64,000 bases of DNA from Symbiodinium natans. Lineage: Eukaryota > Sar > Dinophyceae > Suessiales > Symbiodiniaceae. The position numbers and the translations under genes were made by a program. The stretch's first letter is position 1. Each line of letters begins with the position of its first letter. The stretch covers positions 126,501-190,500 of the forward strand of contig CAJNDS010002181.1 in NCBI GenBank assembly GCA_905221605.1. The letters are read 5' to 3'. Shown one piece after another: positions 1-14,100 of the stretch. Below the pieces are notes generated by a model. That model did not search any database. It was not told the origin of the DNA and saw only the letters and a list, made by a program, of their open reading frames with translations.

Positions 1-43
1 TACACCTCAGACCCTCCACGCATGGCAGGTCTGTGTCACATAT

Positions 44-240
44 ACATATGTATGTATGTATGTATGTATGTATGCATGTATGCATGTATGCATGTATGCA
101 TGTATGCATGTATGCATGTATGCATGTATGCATGTACGCATGTAGGCATGTAGGCATGTAGGCATGTATGCATGTAGGCATGTATGCATGTATGCATGTA
201 TGCATGTATGTATGTATGTATATATATATATATACATGTA
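44..240 (+). repeat. ATGT/GCATGT microsatellite
   Basis: Tetranucleotide array of TATG, CATG and GCATGTA variants running into a TA run. Confidence 0.95.
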
Positions 241-361
241 CATATGACATATTCATGTATGATACTGTAGGGAAGTTGATAATGATGATAATGACAACAA
301 AGTATAACTCCGAAATAAAACGAATAATGAAACGACACTCCTTCGGGTTATATGCAAATAG

Positions 362-427
362 AAAAGGATCATAGAACCCTAAACCCTAAACCCTAAACCC
401 TAAACCCTAAACCCTAAACCCTAAACC
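362..427 (-). repeat. Interstitial telomere-like tract (CCCTAAA)
   Basis: About nine perfect CCCTAAA units on the plus strand, the first of many such tracts in this window. Confidence 0.97.
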
Positions 428-656
428 CAAAGCTCCAAACCCAGCCTGTGCCAGGGGTACCAGGCTGAGTGCTGCGTCAGTGCTGAAGGATTGGACTGAG
501 CCTGCGCTGGCACCACACCTCAGCGACAACCCTGGTATAGGGTTTAGGGTTTAGGTTTAGGGTTTAGGGTTTAGGGTTTAAGGGTTAAGGGTTAAGGGTT
601 AAGGGTTAAGGGTTTAGGGTTTAGGGTTTAGGGTTTAGGGCTTCGGGTCATCAATT

Positions 657-757
657 CCTTACTGGTTCTTAGTAGGGAATTACGAGGGCAGGATCCCCCT
701 TTCTTAACCCTTGAAGCCTTGAAGGGCTTGCATAGTTCCTACTAAGAACCAATAAGG
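657..757 (+). mobile_element. Fold-back element, ACTGGTTCTTAGTAG family
   Basis: Ends CCTTACTGGTTCTTAGTAGG / CCTACTAAGAACCAATAAGG. Confidence 0.78.
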
Positions 758-846
758 TTCAGGGATGTCGTCGCTTCTTTGACCAATGATCGTTGCAACT
801 GGAAGCCCAGACCCTCAACCCTAAACTCGAAATCAGCGGCTCATGG

Positions 847-993
847 CCCTAAACCCTAAACCCTAAACCCTAAACCCTAAACCCTAAACCCTAAACCCTA
901 AACCCTAAACCCTAAACCTTAAACCCCAAACCCTAAACCCTAAACCCTAAACCCTAAACCCTAAACCCTAAACCCTAAACCCTAAACCCTAAG
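847..993 (-). repeat. Interstitial telomere-like tract (CCCTAAA)
   Basis: About 20 units with single variants (CCTTAAA, CCCCAAA). Confidence 0.97.
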
Positions 994-2046
994 CCAAGGC
1001 ACCCCATCCTTCCGAACGCTTCAGACAGCTCCGCAGAAGGGCTGCGACGCCGTCGCTGGGAACACAAGCCAAAAAAAGCTGCGAGGCAGGCGCTGGTGGT
1101 GAGGCGAAGGAGAACCCTCACTAAACCTTGTAGAGGGTTTAGGGTTTAAGGTTTAAGGTAGTCCTGTAGACACAGCAACAGCTCTTACGAGGGCTTAGGG
1201 CTTCGGATTTAGACAGCATGGGGTGTTGCGCAACGAAGTTTTACAGAGCCCCTTTGTTCGACCCTCCCTGTATGGACCCCTCCAGTTTAGGACTACTGAA
1301 GTCAGCACTGAACAGTACACAGTAAAACCCTAATCCATCAACTCGACTGCTCTGAATCAAACCCTGAAACCCCCAACCATCAACCCCTGACCTCGAAATC
1401 CTCAACCCGAAGCCCTGAAATCGGCAGACCGTGGGATGATATGGTGCAGTTGAGGTTTGTTGCAAACTCCAAACCCTCCATGGCTACACCTCAATCGCTG
1501 GGCCTCCACTCGAAATAGTCTTATTCGGGTTTAGGGTAGGTACCGAAGTGCCCCTAAAACCCTAGTGAGCACTAAGGCCCGTTGGCACCGAATTAGGTGG
1601 AATTGCTGGGGCGAAACAGGCCAGATGTAGCCCCGCGGGCCAAATTCCCCAGATGTAAGGAAAAGACCCTCAATTCCCCGTACTTCCCGTAAACCGTCAA
1701 CCCTAACCGAAACCCCCAGAATATATACTGGCCCGTCTAGGGATTCGGGGCTGTTGTTTTACATACTTTGGGGGTCCAGGTAATCCTGGGCCCAGTTCCC
1801 TAGTGCAGTGTCGGGTGAATGTCTTAAGTTCGAGGCCCAAGATGATGCCCCTTTGTTAGCTTGGAGGGACTTTTATAATCCCGCGCAAAGTGAATGAGAG
1901 CACCACCAGCCATCCAAAACCCTCAACCCTCAACCCTGAACCCGCAACCCTCAACCCTGAACCCTGAACCCTCAACCCTAAACCCTACACCCTAAACCCT
2001 AAACCCTAAACGGGTCCTCGATTGTAAGGGGTACTCAGCACCAGTC

Positions 2047-2106
2047 TGAGGCACGCGCGCACTAGCCGGTCTACCGTCTCTTCATCCATGCGCTCGGCAC
2101 CCAGGC
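2047..2106 (-). CDS. Possible ABC transporter exon 23
   Basis: Minus frame LGAERMDEETVDRLVRAC resembles the helical stretch after ENI (xxATxEEVxxAAxxAN). Acceptor GCAG|GCCTGG; both ends are approximate. No LSGGQ signature exon was found further left. Confidence 0.5.
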
Positions 2107-5100
2107 CTGCAAGGAGGGGCCTAGGATACTAACTGTAGGGTCTAGGGTTTAGGGTTTAGGGTTTAGGGTTTGTGGTTTGGGGTTTGGGCTTTAGGGTTCA
2201 GGGTTTAAGATTTGGAGAATTTTCAGTATTACTTGAACTTGAGTACGTGTAACCTAGAGCTAGTCTAACGTCCCTTACAGATCCACTTATGCCTTCGGGG
2301 GGGGGGGCGGGGCCCTCCTCGCAAGCACCTCGGCCCTTGAACATTCTGCCACTACTGGCTATGGGGAAACATATCTCACCCCATATGGCATAGAACAATA
2401 TCAGATGCTCCGAAACTCTGAACTTTGACCCCTCAGCCCTCGACCCTAAACCCCTAACACTAAACACTGAACCCAAGAACATAAGTCACAAACCCTAAAC
2501 CCTAAACCCTCAAATCTGAAAATGAAACCCTCGAGCACTTCTAGAAGAAGACTTGACGCTCCTCGGAGCAGCGGGTGAAGGGATTAGCGTTTCGAGTACA
2601 GGGCTCCAAGGTAAAGGGTACTGGCATATGAACCTCTCTGCCCGAAGGTAACGAGAGATTGGGGTATGTTGCACGGCTCAGGGTGCTTCGTAGGGTTTAG
2701 GGTTTAGGGTTTAGGGTTTAGGGTTTAGGGTTTAGGCTTTAGGGTTTAGGGTTTAGGGTTTAGGGCGTAGGACCTATTGAAACCACCGTTTGGTGCTTCA
2801 GTCTTTCGTCTCCGGAACCCTGAGACCCTAATTGAACCCTACAACCCTAAACCCTAAACCCTAAACCCTAAATCCTACAACCCTGGCCCTACTAAGCCCT
2901 TCAACCCTCAACTTGAGCCCGAACACCCTACACTCTACACCCTGAACCCTAAACCCTAAACCCTAAACCCTGAACCCTGAACCCTGAACCCTGAACCCTG
3001 AACCCTGAACCCTAAACCCTAAACCCTGAACCCTAAACCCTAAACCCTGAACCCTGAACCCTGAACCCATGTACCCGGCCGTCTCCAAGCAGCGCTTGCT
3101 CGGAGCTGTTTGCCGCGAACAAGACGCCACCCAGTCCCAGAGCCTCAAAACTCCCAAAGGGGTTTGGGGTTTGGGGTTTGGGGTTTGGGGTTTGGGGTTT
3201 AGGGTTTAGGGTTTAGGGTTTAGGGCCTAGGGGTTTAGGGTTTGGGGTTTAGGGCCTATAGGGATTAGGGTTTGGGGTTTGGGGTTTAGGGTTTAGGGCC
3301 TAGGGATTAGGGTTTAGGGTTTGGGGTTTAGGGTTTAGGGCCTAGGGATTAGGGTTTAGGGCCTATAGGGATGAGGGTCTGTGGTTTAGGGTTTGGGGTT
3401 TAGGGTTTGGGGTTTGGGGTTTGGGGTTAGGGTTTGGGGTTTAGGGTTTAGGGTTTAGGGTTCCAACGAACCCTATGCACTCAACCCAAAGGCTCTAAGG
3501 ACTCTGCTTTTCAGGGACTTCTGCCCAAAGACCTGCCTACGCATGCCTTCTCTGCATTTTGTTGGGGTTTAGGGTTTGGGGTTTAGAGTTTAGGGTTTAG
3601 GGTTTAGGGACCTGTACGTTACAGCCCAGAGTTACATGTATACTTGGGGCTTGAAGGATATTCACTCAACAGTAGGATTAGAAGCAGGGGTAGCTATGGT
3701 TCGAACCTGATTTCAGGTACTTGCAACCCCTGGCAAGCACCCACGATCATTGCCCTAAACCCTAGCACCAAGGTTTAGGGCTTGAAGCCCTGAAGCCTGA
3801 ACCCGAAACCCTAAACCCGCCACAGGGCATGATGTCTCAGCATTCAGGCCATGGAGCATTCCCGAGCGTAGGCGGCCAAGGATACTTGTGGAGGTTGTAG
3901 AGACCACAAGCCCAAAGCAAGAACAAAGCGCGTTATGAGTTTAGGGGTTAGGCAGTCCTAAACTAACCCCCACACACACATACGCACACGCGCACACACG
4001 GTTATACCTACTCTTCAAGGGTAGCTGCAACTGTAGGCAAAGAGAGTCCCAGGTTCAAGCCCCACCCTAAACCCTAAACCCTAAACCCTAAACCCTAAAC
4101 CCTAAACCCTAAACCCTAAACCCTAAACCCAGCCGGGAAAGCTCGCAAGGCCCCAGCGATGTTCTCCCAGACCGTGGCGGAAAAGAGTCGTGGCTCCTGT
4201 GGGACGACCTCTTGATCTATAGGGTCCAGAGCACTTAGGGCGTAGGGCTTAGGGTTTAGGGTTTAGGGTTTGGGGTTTGGGGTTTAGGGTTTAGGGTCTA
4301 TAGGGTTAGGCGGGTGTAGGGTTGAGAGATGGTATTTCAGGGATCACATAGGGCTTCCCATCTTCACCCTGGATAAAAACCAGTAAGCCCCCAGATGTTC
4401 GATGGTTTCTAGCGATACTACAACAGCCTGTGGCTCTACTGAAAAGAGCAAACTTTTAAGTACACTCAAACAATCGAACTCTTGGCTGGCCCTTAAAACT
4501 CTCTGAAAAATATATTCCTAAATCTGATCCTCTTAAACCCAAAAAAGGGGAAAATATAAAATATCCCAAGGGCCTACCTAGAACTGAACTTGCTGGTCCA
4601 AGATTCTGTCTGCGCTGAGGGCTGCGTGCTAAGGGGGTGTTTTGGATGCGATGCCACCGCACGCGGCAAGAGTTCACTGAATGTCTTGGCTATAGTAAAT
4701 GTAGCTGTGGTGATATGGACAATTGCCTATCCCTCTCTATAGACAAAAACATAGATATGGTGCCCGAAAGGGACCATCATTTCATCAACACCCATATGAA
4801 GTAGCGTATATATTTCTTGTACTGCGGACTCGAGGTCGTGAATCACACATATTTCTTGTACCCCCCAAAAGGACACCAAGTATATACACTCACCAATATT
4901 AAACAGGAACCTCATGCACAGTCAGCAAAAACAGTAATATAAACCCTAAACCCTAAACCTTAACCCCTAAACCCTAAACCCTAATTTCTAAACCCTAAAC
5001 CCTAATTAAACCCTAAACCCTAAACCCTAAACCCCTAAACCCTGCTTCATGTGATGGCTGGGAGAGCGGACGCCAAACAGCGAGCGAAACCAGCGTGGGT

Positions 5101-8100
5101 CAAGTTCGTCGATGGGACGACCTTGGCCCCACGCGGAGATCCTTACTACGGGCCCGTTTAGGGTTTAGGGTTTAGGGTTTAGGGTTTGGGGTTTAGGGTT
5201 TGGGGTTTAGGGTTTGGGGTTTGGGGTTTCGGGTTTGGGGTTTAGGGTTTGGGGTTTAGGGTAGCTACATGGTCCCAAATATGGTCCCTTACCTCCTGTA
5301 AAGGGCTCTGAAGTATGGGCCCTTGGGTTTTATAGGGTATATAAGGGGTATATAGGAGGGATCCCCTCTTGAAGGGCCCCATACTAAGGGATCATGGAAC
5401 TACCCTAAGAGGAGGGCTACGGGTCGATGATAGGGATGCTTGGATGAAGGGGCAAAGCTTTGCTGTTTGTAACAGTCGTGTCGGGGCTCAATATACCCCA
5501 CACCTGAAGCCCGGCTTTTTGGGCTGTTCCCCCTTGTACTACCAGGCCTGAATAGGGATTAATTATGAGAGGGGGTACTAGAATCCCGATTAAGGGCTGT
5601 TAGTACAAGGGGGGAACATCCCAACCTGTCATCTATATGTATATGCATAGTACAACAGTTCTCAGCGACAATGTAGCATGTAGCGTGTAGCTACCCTCCA
5701 GGTCTAGAATGTGATTGAATATCCGGGTGGGTGGCGGAGATTACAGTAAAGGGCACTACAGGAACAATATTGTTATCTGGGGAGTCATGTTGAATGCTGA
5801 TTCGGATACCCCGCCCCCTGCAACAACTAGGTATCTCGGAAAAGTCGGGGGGGCGGGGGGAGGGGTCTCTGGGAGCTACTGTCAAGACTCCGGGTTGCGT
5901 TTGAGGGTTAGATGACTACCTCGGCAAATTTCTGGATCACTCGACCACAGCACCGCTCTTTGAAATCATGTCAGTGAGATCCCGCTCAACAACTTCGGAA
6001 AATATCGCCACTCGGGGGACCAGACTGATTACCATCATAGAATACAGTACAGCAACAGTTGCTAGGGAGTAATCCCGGACAGATGGGTTGACACTAGATG
6101 ACGCCGGACCCTTTGTCCAGGGTCAAATAATTACAAGTGGGTTTAGGAATCGGATCTCCACCCGGCCCTTCACCAACAACAAAAACCACACCCCAAACAC
6201 GAAACCCCAAACCCTCAACACTGAACCCTACCTAGTACCAGTCTTGGGGTAGCAGACTAGAACCTCCGATAACTACCCCCGAAAAGGAACCACATGGGAG
6301 CCTTCAGGGAAACCAGGTAGGGCTGCGGCCATCTAGCGAGATCGTGCCGGAGTTTGGCTCGTACCAGCGCCTCCGGCTGCCAAACTCGATATCTCGCCCA
6401 AAGGGGTAGGGGTGTAGGATTTAGGATTTAGGGTTTCGGATATAGGGTGTCAGAGACTGCAAGTACTTGTAGTGGATAAAGAGTACTTGCAGTTGCCATT
6501 TGGGTGGTTCAGGGTATTTAGGGATTGTAGGGCCACAGGCACGAAAACATTGTGAGAATATTGGGTGCCCAAAGTCAAGGAACTAGAATTCCGAGGCCTT
6601 GGACGCTGCAGAGCATTGGAAGGGGAGGGAGGCGGCGGATTATGGGATGCCCAAGGCACGCAAGTCCTGGACCATGGAACTCCGTAGCCCTAAACCCTGA
6701 ATCCTACATTGAAATTGCAAAGAAATTGGGCGCGCGGCTCCCAAAGAGCAAGAGCCACTGAACACCCTGACCCCTCAACGTCTCTTTGAAGCTCCGAACA
6801 TCTACGCTAAACTACCATGAACAACTGATTTGCAGGTACCTGGGACACTCTTTACCTACACTTTTATGGGTTAGTTATACAGGTCTTCCTACCTATTAAG
6901 GGTAGTTACTACTACTTGAACTGTAGGAAAATAGGAGTCCCAGGTCTTCTTTAGCAAAAAGGGAAGCCCGCAATCGGAGACCTGGGTCGATCCAGAAATG
7001 CGAAGCCACGACAAGCCCCGCGCTGGAGCAGGGCTGCTACGGTGCTCTTTCCGCTACCGGAAGGTCCCACCTTCCAATCGCAGGTTCTAGGGTTTAGGGT
7101 CTAGATCCCTACACTGCCAGGATCCTAAGAATTGCGTCCTTAAGGGTTCTGGTAACCTGACTATTAGGGCCCTGGTTTAGGGTTTAGGGTTTAGGGTTTA
7201 GGGTCTTTTAGGATGGACTTTGGGTTTACGAGGTTCAGCTTCACGGCTTCTGGGCTTAGGGGCCTGTAAGGTTACGGTTACTACTAGTAGGGTTTAATGT
7301 TGATAGGGTCTTAGGGTTTGGGGTTTAGGGTTACAAGGGTCGGAATAGTTATGAATAGTATCCCCTCATGGTCCCTCTAGAAGTATACACTATGCTATCC
7401 CCCAAAACCCTATTCGACATTCGTCGAATCATTAAGGCCTGGCTTAGGGTCTAGGATCCTCGGCCCATATGGGCCCAAGAATCTTTCGAATTTTGAACTT
7501 GCAAGCTGACTCAGTTGACTCTTTTGACTCAGTTGACCCTGTTGACTCTCCCCTACCTCGAAGCTACTGTCATCGCAACTTCACTGCAACTTCACACCCC
7601 TCACACTCCACAGCCCTAGTGTCCCTAATGTTCATTCAAGTCCCCCGTGTGACGAGCGTGGACATCAACATTCATAGAGCGAGCGCTGTTTTCGGGAGAA
7701 GTTGTTCGCACAATGCGCAATGAACCTGCTCCCAACACCTAATCCCTTAACCCCTAAACCCCTAAACCCCTAAACCCCTAAACCCCTAAACCCTAAACCC
7801 TAAACCCTAAACCCTAAACCCTAAACCCTAAACCCTAAACCCGTCCCTCGCCCCATCTCCCCCCCCGGCGAGCCAGTGCAGTTGTCTGCCCAGGGGGCAC
7901 ATCCAGGTCGATTCCTGACCAGGGTTTAGGGTTTAGGGTTTAGGGTTTAGGGTTTAGGGTTTAGGGCGGTTTAGGGTTTAGGGTTTAGGGTTTAGGGCTT
8001 AGGGTTTAGGGTTTAGGGTTTAGGGTTTAGGGTCACCCCCAAACCCGGTTTCCTTGGAGACAGAGCATATACCGCCGAAGAGAGCGTTCAAAACTTTCAT

Positions 8101-11100
8101 GCAGGCAACTCGAGGTAGGGTTTTGACGGTCTAAGTATCTCGTAACCTTCAGGGTTTTAGGAGATGCAGCCTGAAGCGTGGACCCGGGTTTGCGGCATAG
8201 CCTCCGAAACCCCAAACTCTGTCCGATACAGGCCTGGCAAAGTGGAGGCCGAATCGGCTGCGGCCATCTCGACCGAGAGACCCGCAAAGCCTAAACCCTA
8301 AAGCTATAAACCCTAAACCCTGTCGGCCGTGCCTCTTTCAGCTGGCCTCAAGCGGATCCGTATTGACACTGACAGTGACCACGTCGCTGTCCTTCTTGCC
8401 GTCGTCAGCCTTTAGCGTTTTCGCACGCTTTTTGCGCTGTCCTCATCCAACTGCTGCACCAACTCGACACCCATGAACGCGATTCTTCAATAACCTTCAG
8501 GTTTCGAAAAGCCTCAAACCCTAGATATGAAGTCATGAAAGGCAGAACCAATTCGACTCAAGTCTGAGGCCCTGCAAATAGGGGCGGAGCTGGCAAAAAA
8601 AACGAATGCGAATGATTCTGAAGCGGACCCTATGACATGAGACCCTAAACTCAAACCCCGCAAGCCCGAAAGGATTAACCTATCAACTGTACTTGGAGGT
8701 TCATATGGGCACTATACAAGTAGGGATATAAGTAGGGTCACAATGGTTCTAACATCATATTTAGGGCACTTCTTTCACTACTTACAAGTAACCGAAATCC
8801 TAAACCCTAAGCCCTTCAAGGACACTTCCTACGGGCATGTCCAAACATAGGGGGGTGCCCTGAATATACCCCCAAAATAGTAGAATCCTCATTCTAGGAA
8901 CCCCAAATAGGGTACCACTATTTACCCCTAAACCCTAAACCCTAAACCCCAAACCCCTACTTTGGGGAAATGCCCCAATCGCCTCGCAGCACCGGCACGT
9001 CTTTGCGCGCGGCGTAGGCGAAGGTGACGTTACCTCAGATCGCCAAACGGATCCCAGGGTCGGGCTTTCGGGTTTACCTGGGACTCCATTTACCTACAGT
9101 TTACTATGAACAACCCCTGAATTAGTACCCCTAAACCCTAAATCCTAAACCCTAAACCCTAAACCCTAACTATTGTAATCTTTAATTCGTAGGTAATCCT
9201 AAACCCTAAACCAACCCCAACGATAGTAATATCCTTAACTAGAAGGTATAGCCCTTAGGGTTAGGGTCTACCTGGGACTCTTTGTACCTACAGTTTACGA
9301 TTCGCTACCCTGAATGAGCAGGTATAAACCCGCAACACCGTAGGAAAAGAGAGCCCCAGGTAGGGGTTAAGCTTTACATCTGCTTCAGAAGTGCCAGGAC
9401 CGGGAGGGTGCACGGACTGTGTGACTCGGAAGTGATTGCTCATGCGGGCCCGGGCGCGAAGCCTGAAACCATCGTCAGCGGAACCTACTACGCGGCCATG
9501 AGTCATGGCAATGACTCTTGCAGCCTGGCTATGCGAACCCTCTGCTGCGGACTGTCAATACTCCTGTCTTCTATGAAGCCGCACAGAAGCCAAAACAACG
9601 CCGTTCAAGTTGGGTCATATCAGCTACCTGGGACTCTATTTACCTACAGTTTACGAATTGTTACCCCTTATATAGTAGGTATAACCCACAAAACTGTTGG
9701 TAAAGAGAGTCCCCGGTAGAGACCCCGATAGGAGGATCGGCCTGGGGGCCACACGGAAGGAAACGGAGCCACGCAGCTCCGCCAGGGGGACCACCTGATA
9801 AGAGGTCCTCGGCCACAGGGCTTCCCCGGGATTAGGGTTTAGGGTTTAGGGTTTAGGGTTTAGGGTTTAGGGTTTAGGGTTAGGGACTCTCTTTATTACC
9901 TACAGGACAGTGGGTTATACGCATGTGAGGGAAGGATGCCTTGCTACCTGGTTTAAGGTTTAGGGTTTAGGGCTTGGGGTTTAGGGTTTAGGGTTTAGGG
10001 TTTAGGGTTTAGGGCTTGGGGTTTAGGGTTTAGGGTTTAGGTTGCTTAGGCTTAGGGTTGAGGGTCGGAAACGACAGCCCTTACACCTCACCCTGTCTGA
10101 GGAGGGCGCTTCGGCGTAGCCACCATGGAAGGAGACGGGGGCATCTCGGCATACTCGAAGACCTCTTCGGTACCAACTTGACAACTACTTTAGGGTTTAG
10201 GGTTTAGGACTTAGGGTTTGGGAGGTGCTTATTACAACCAATTTTACCTGCACTTTATTACCCACTTTTCAGCCCCTTAAGTGCCCCAATATGGATTACA
10301 AGTACAGTTATAACCATGAACCTCCAAGTGAGGCTTTGGGCTTTGCCTTGCCACAGCCCTGATAGTCCTGTGCAAACAGCATACACATCCAGGTCGGACC
10401 GGGCTTTTTCGTGTCAGTTGAACAAACTCTCGTGTCCCAAATCCCTATTAAGGCCAGCGCGCCAGCCTAATGGGAGGCGTGAGTCTAACCTTCAAAACTT
10501 TCGTCCTGGACAGCATTTACGCGACATGCCCCGTCGAGTTGCGAAGTATACTCTCACACGCTGGCGTGGATTTGAGGACCCCATAAACATGCAAACTTGA
10601 ACGGCAAGCTGGCGACTCGGGCCCATGGCCCATAAAAACGGTTTGGTCCTCAGGTGACCTTGCACATAGCCCTAAACCCGAAGCACTAGCCCGTAACCCT
10701 ACCTAAACTCCAAACCTTCGCTGAATATGTGCCTTCATCGTTGGCTGACACATACAGACTACTCTGCTGTATGCAACCCCATATGCCCTGACCCCAAATC
10801 CCAAACCCTAAACCAAAAACACCAAACCCCAAACCCTACACCCCCAACCCCCAAACCCTAAACCCCAACCCCAGACCCCAGACCCCAAACCCTAAACCCA
10901 TAACCCGAAACCTTAAAGCCTAAACCCCAAACCCTAAACCCCAAACCCTAAACCCAACGAAGCCGCAGGCCTTCCGAGAAGACCCTATGGCCTGCATGAG
11001 CTGCCTGGCACCACTGTGGGGCTACGGTTGCACTTTCTGGACCCAAGAGTATACTTTTGGGGTTTAGGGTTTAGGGTTTAGGGTGACCCAACAGTATAGG

Positions 11101-14100
11101 CTAGGAATAAAACAGAGGGTGCCCCCCTTCTTGGCTTAAAAGCAAAAAGGGAAAAAGGGCCTACTCTGGGTCCTAGTATACGGTTTAGGGCTAAAGGGGC
11201 TTATCAACCCTAAATCCTAAACCCTAAACCCTAAACCTAAACCCTAAACCCTAAACCCTAAACCCTAAACCCTAAACCCTAAACCCTAAACCCAAAAGGG
11301 AATGAGGGCCGACTCTGGGTGCTAGCCTTGTAACGCCAAGGCCTGCGCTTCGTTTAGGGGCTTGGCTGAGGTTTAGGGCTTTATCCTACTCGGGAGTTCA
11401 AAAGAATTGCGCAAACAGGATCTAAATTTAGGGGATTTATAAGGAGATCTTGCCCGAGCTAACTTGCAACAGCCTAAGTTTGGAAGCTGGGCTTTGGGTG
11501 GTTTCTTCGAATACAGGGTTTAGGGTTTAGGGTTTAGGGTTTAGGGTCTAGGGTCTAGGGTTTAGGGTTTAGGGTTTAGGGTTTAGGGTTTAGGGTGGTT
11601 TTTGATTCGACTTAGACATTTCAGAAGGTGCCGGCATTAAGGAGCCTCAACTCCGGTACTACATTTCTTCTCCAGCAATCTCTACGAGCCTCAAGAGTAA
11701 CCTGGGATTAAAAGGGGGCGCCCTTTTGGTTTCAGGGGGCTGATTAGGGTTTAGGGTTTTAGGGTTTAGGGTTTCGAAAAAGGCTTGGAAGGGAACCTAA
11801 ACCCTAAAAAAGGGATACGGGCCTACTCTGGATCCTAGAGCAACACACAATCGCGCACCAAGACCCTGAAGCCTAAACTCCAAACCGCTACCGATTGGAG
11901 ATCCAGGTGAGGTTCTCTTGGACTTTCAAGAAACCAGCCCCTGAGATTCTGATCCCGAAGGTAGGAGTTCAACACTTCGGGTCAAGGGCTTGGTTTTTGG
12001 GTTTGGGGTTTGGAGTTTGGGATCCCTATTTTGAGTCTTCAGGACCCAGTAGAGCAGTGCCTGCACTCACTCCCGCACTCCCACAGCATTATGTGCCGAT
12101 GACTCTGCCGGCCTGTACTGCCCGCCGACAACCAGCGATGAGCCAACAACGTTGTCAACGTAGAGCATAGATCTTGGTGCGCAACTTCAGATTAAGTGGG
12201 TTCAGGATTTAGGGTTTAGGGTCTGATTCAGGGCTTATTCAAGAGTTATTTTAGGGTTTAGGGTCTGATTCAGGGCTTGTTATTAAGAGTTATTTTAGGT
12301 TTCAGGGTCTGAGTTCAGGGCTTATTCAAGAGTCATTCTGGGAAATATGGAGACTCTCGAGTCAGATGCTCTCTCGAGCCGGCAACTCTCATTTTTGGGG
12401 GTTTTAGGCGTTGGGATGTATTGATGTCGGGTACGTAGCCCAAAGAGGCGAACGCAGTACCGTCAACCACTGTACCGGCTTCGGAAGTGGGTTTTGAAGC
12501 TTTTTAGGGTTTAGGGTTTAGGGTTTAGGGCTTGGGATCTGGGAGTGCGGACTTTTAGGGATGTAGGGCTTGGGTTTAGGATTTGTTGGGGCTCAGGGAT
12601 TACTCAGGATTTTGGATCTCGGGTTTAGGGTTTTCAGGGTTTGGCTTCAGGTGCAGAGATGTGGCGGGGATGAAGCGGATCCTGCATCCGCTCTGAAACT
12701 GCAGCGGCATTCCAGGACGAGCTATTAGACCCTATAACCCCTTAAAAGGGCCCTTTATAGGGTTGATTCTGGGGATTATAGGGCCCAGTTGCCCGTCCTG
12801 GTTCACACACGACAGATGAGCACGCCAAACGCCAAAGCAGAACAGAGGGTGGCATCTCCACTGGCTGTTTCTGCAGGGTACCCAAGAAAGCACAAGACAA
12901 ATTAGAAGAAGAAGAAGAAGAAGTAGAAGAATAATAATGATACTGCGGCATGTATGATGAGGATGATGAAAATGATGAAAACGAAGAAGAAGAAGAATAA
13001 GAAGAAGAAGAAGACTAATATCATGAACACCAAACAACACGTAGTCATGGCAGTTCTGGGTTTAAGCGGAGGTCGTGGGCTTCCTCTACACCCAAAGCCT
13101 AAAACCCCCAAACCTGAGACAACATAGGGGTGTAGGATGCGAGTTCAGGGTTTAGGGTTTAGGGCTTAGGGTCAGGGTTTACATAGGGTTTAGGGTTTGG
13201 GGACAGAAAACATCTTGGCAGGAAAGGGTTACCCGACAACATATGGGCAGTTTCCTAGATTGGGATCCTTGTTTGGGTGCCCGTCACGTCATAAGGCGGC
13301 ACCCTTTAGAAAGGGACCCAAAAAAGAGGGGGGGGGGGGGGGGGGGGGTTTTCTGGATTTTTGGGGGGGCGGGGGGGGGGGGGGGGGGGGGTTTTTGGGG
13401 GGGGTTGGGTGGGGGGTTGGGGGGGGGAAACTGCACAAAAGCAACCCCCTAATTAACCCTAAAACCCTCTAATACCGTAAATGCCGATCCACAACAGTAT
13501 CAGTATAACAAAAAAAATATATACACATACATTTATACATTATATGTACAACTCTTGCGCCGTCCTCGGCTCTGTCTGTGGAGGCAAACGCTTCAGGGCC
13601 GTGTCTACATCCCGGCCTGCCGATCGCAAGGCACGGCATAAGTCTGGCCGGTGTGCCAGACAGAGAGGATTCGCCAAGAGCCAGTCCACGTACTTGGGAT
13701 GGTCACGACGGACCACATGCGAAATGCCTTTGAACTGGCCAAACGTGAAGATGTAGCCGCCATTAGCAGCCTGCTGAAGCACTCGCGCTGGAACCGCCGC
13801 CTGGCCCGTGGCTGCTGCTGCGGCCGCCTCCCGATCCAACCTACGCAGCGGCCGCAAGGTGGATTTCACGTCCGTGCTGGAAGATGCCATAAACCCTAAA
13901 CCCTAAACCCTAACCCTAAGCCCTAAACCCTTAACCCTCAACCCTAAACCCTCACTGGTTAGACCCGGTCAAGGTTGGGGCGATCTGAGCTTCCCTACAT
14001 GCTGCGCGAGGGAAGGCGCAGGCCTTATGTGCCCCTGGAGGTCTAGGTGAACACTGAACCAAAAAAACTTGTGCCTCCACCCCTGGCCTAAGGCTCCCTG

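Noticed and set aside
8343-8445. Minus frame RAKTLKADDGKKDSDVVTVS ending in a stop
   Set aside because: Looks like a last exon but lies between ABC exons 17 and 18, which join in frame without it. No independent support.
10730-10800. Minus frame QQSSLYVSANDEGTYSAK with donor AAG|GTTTGG
   Set aside because: Coding-like but inside the intron between ABC exons 14 and 15; no family match and no partner exon.
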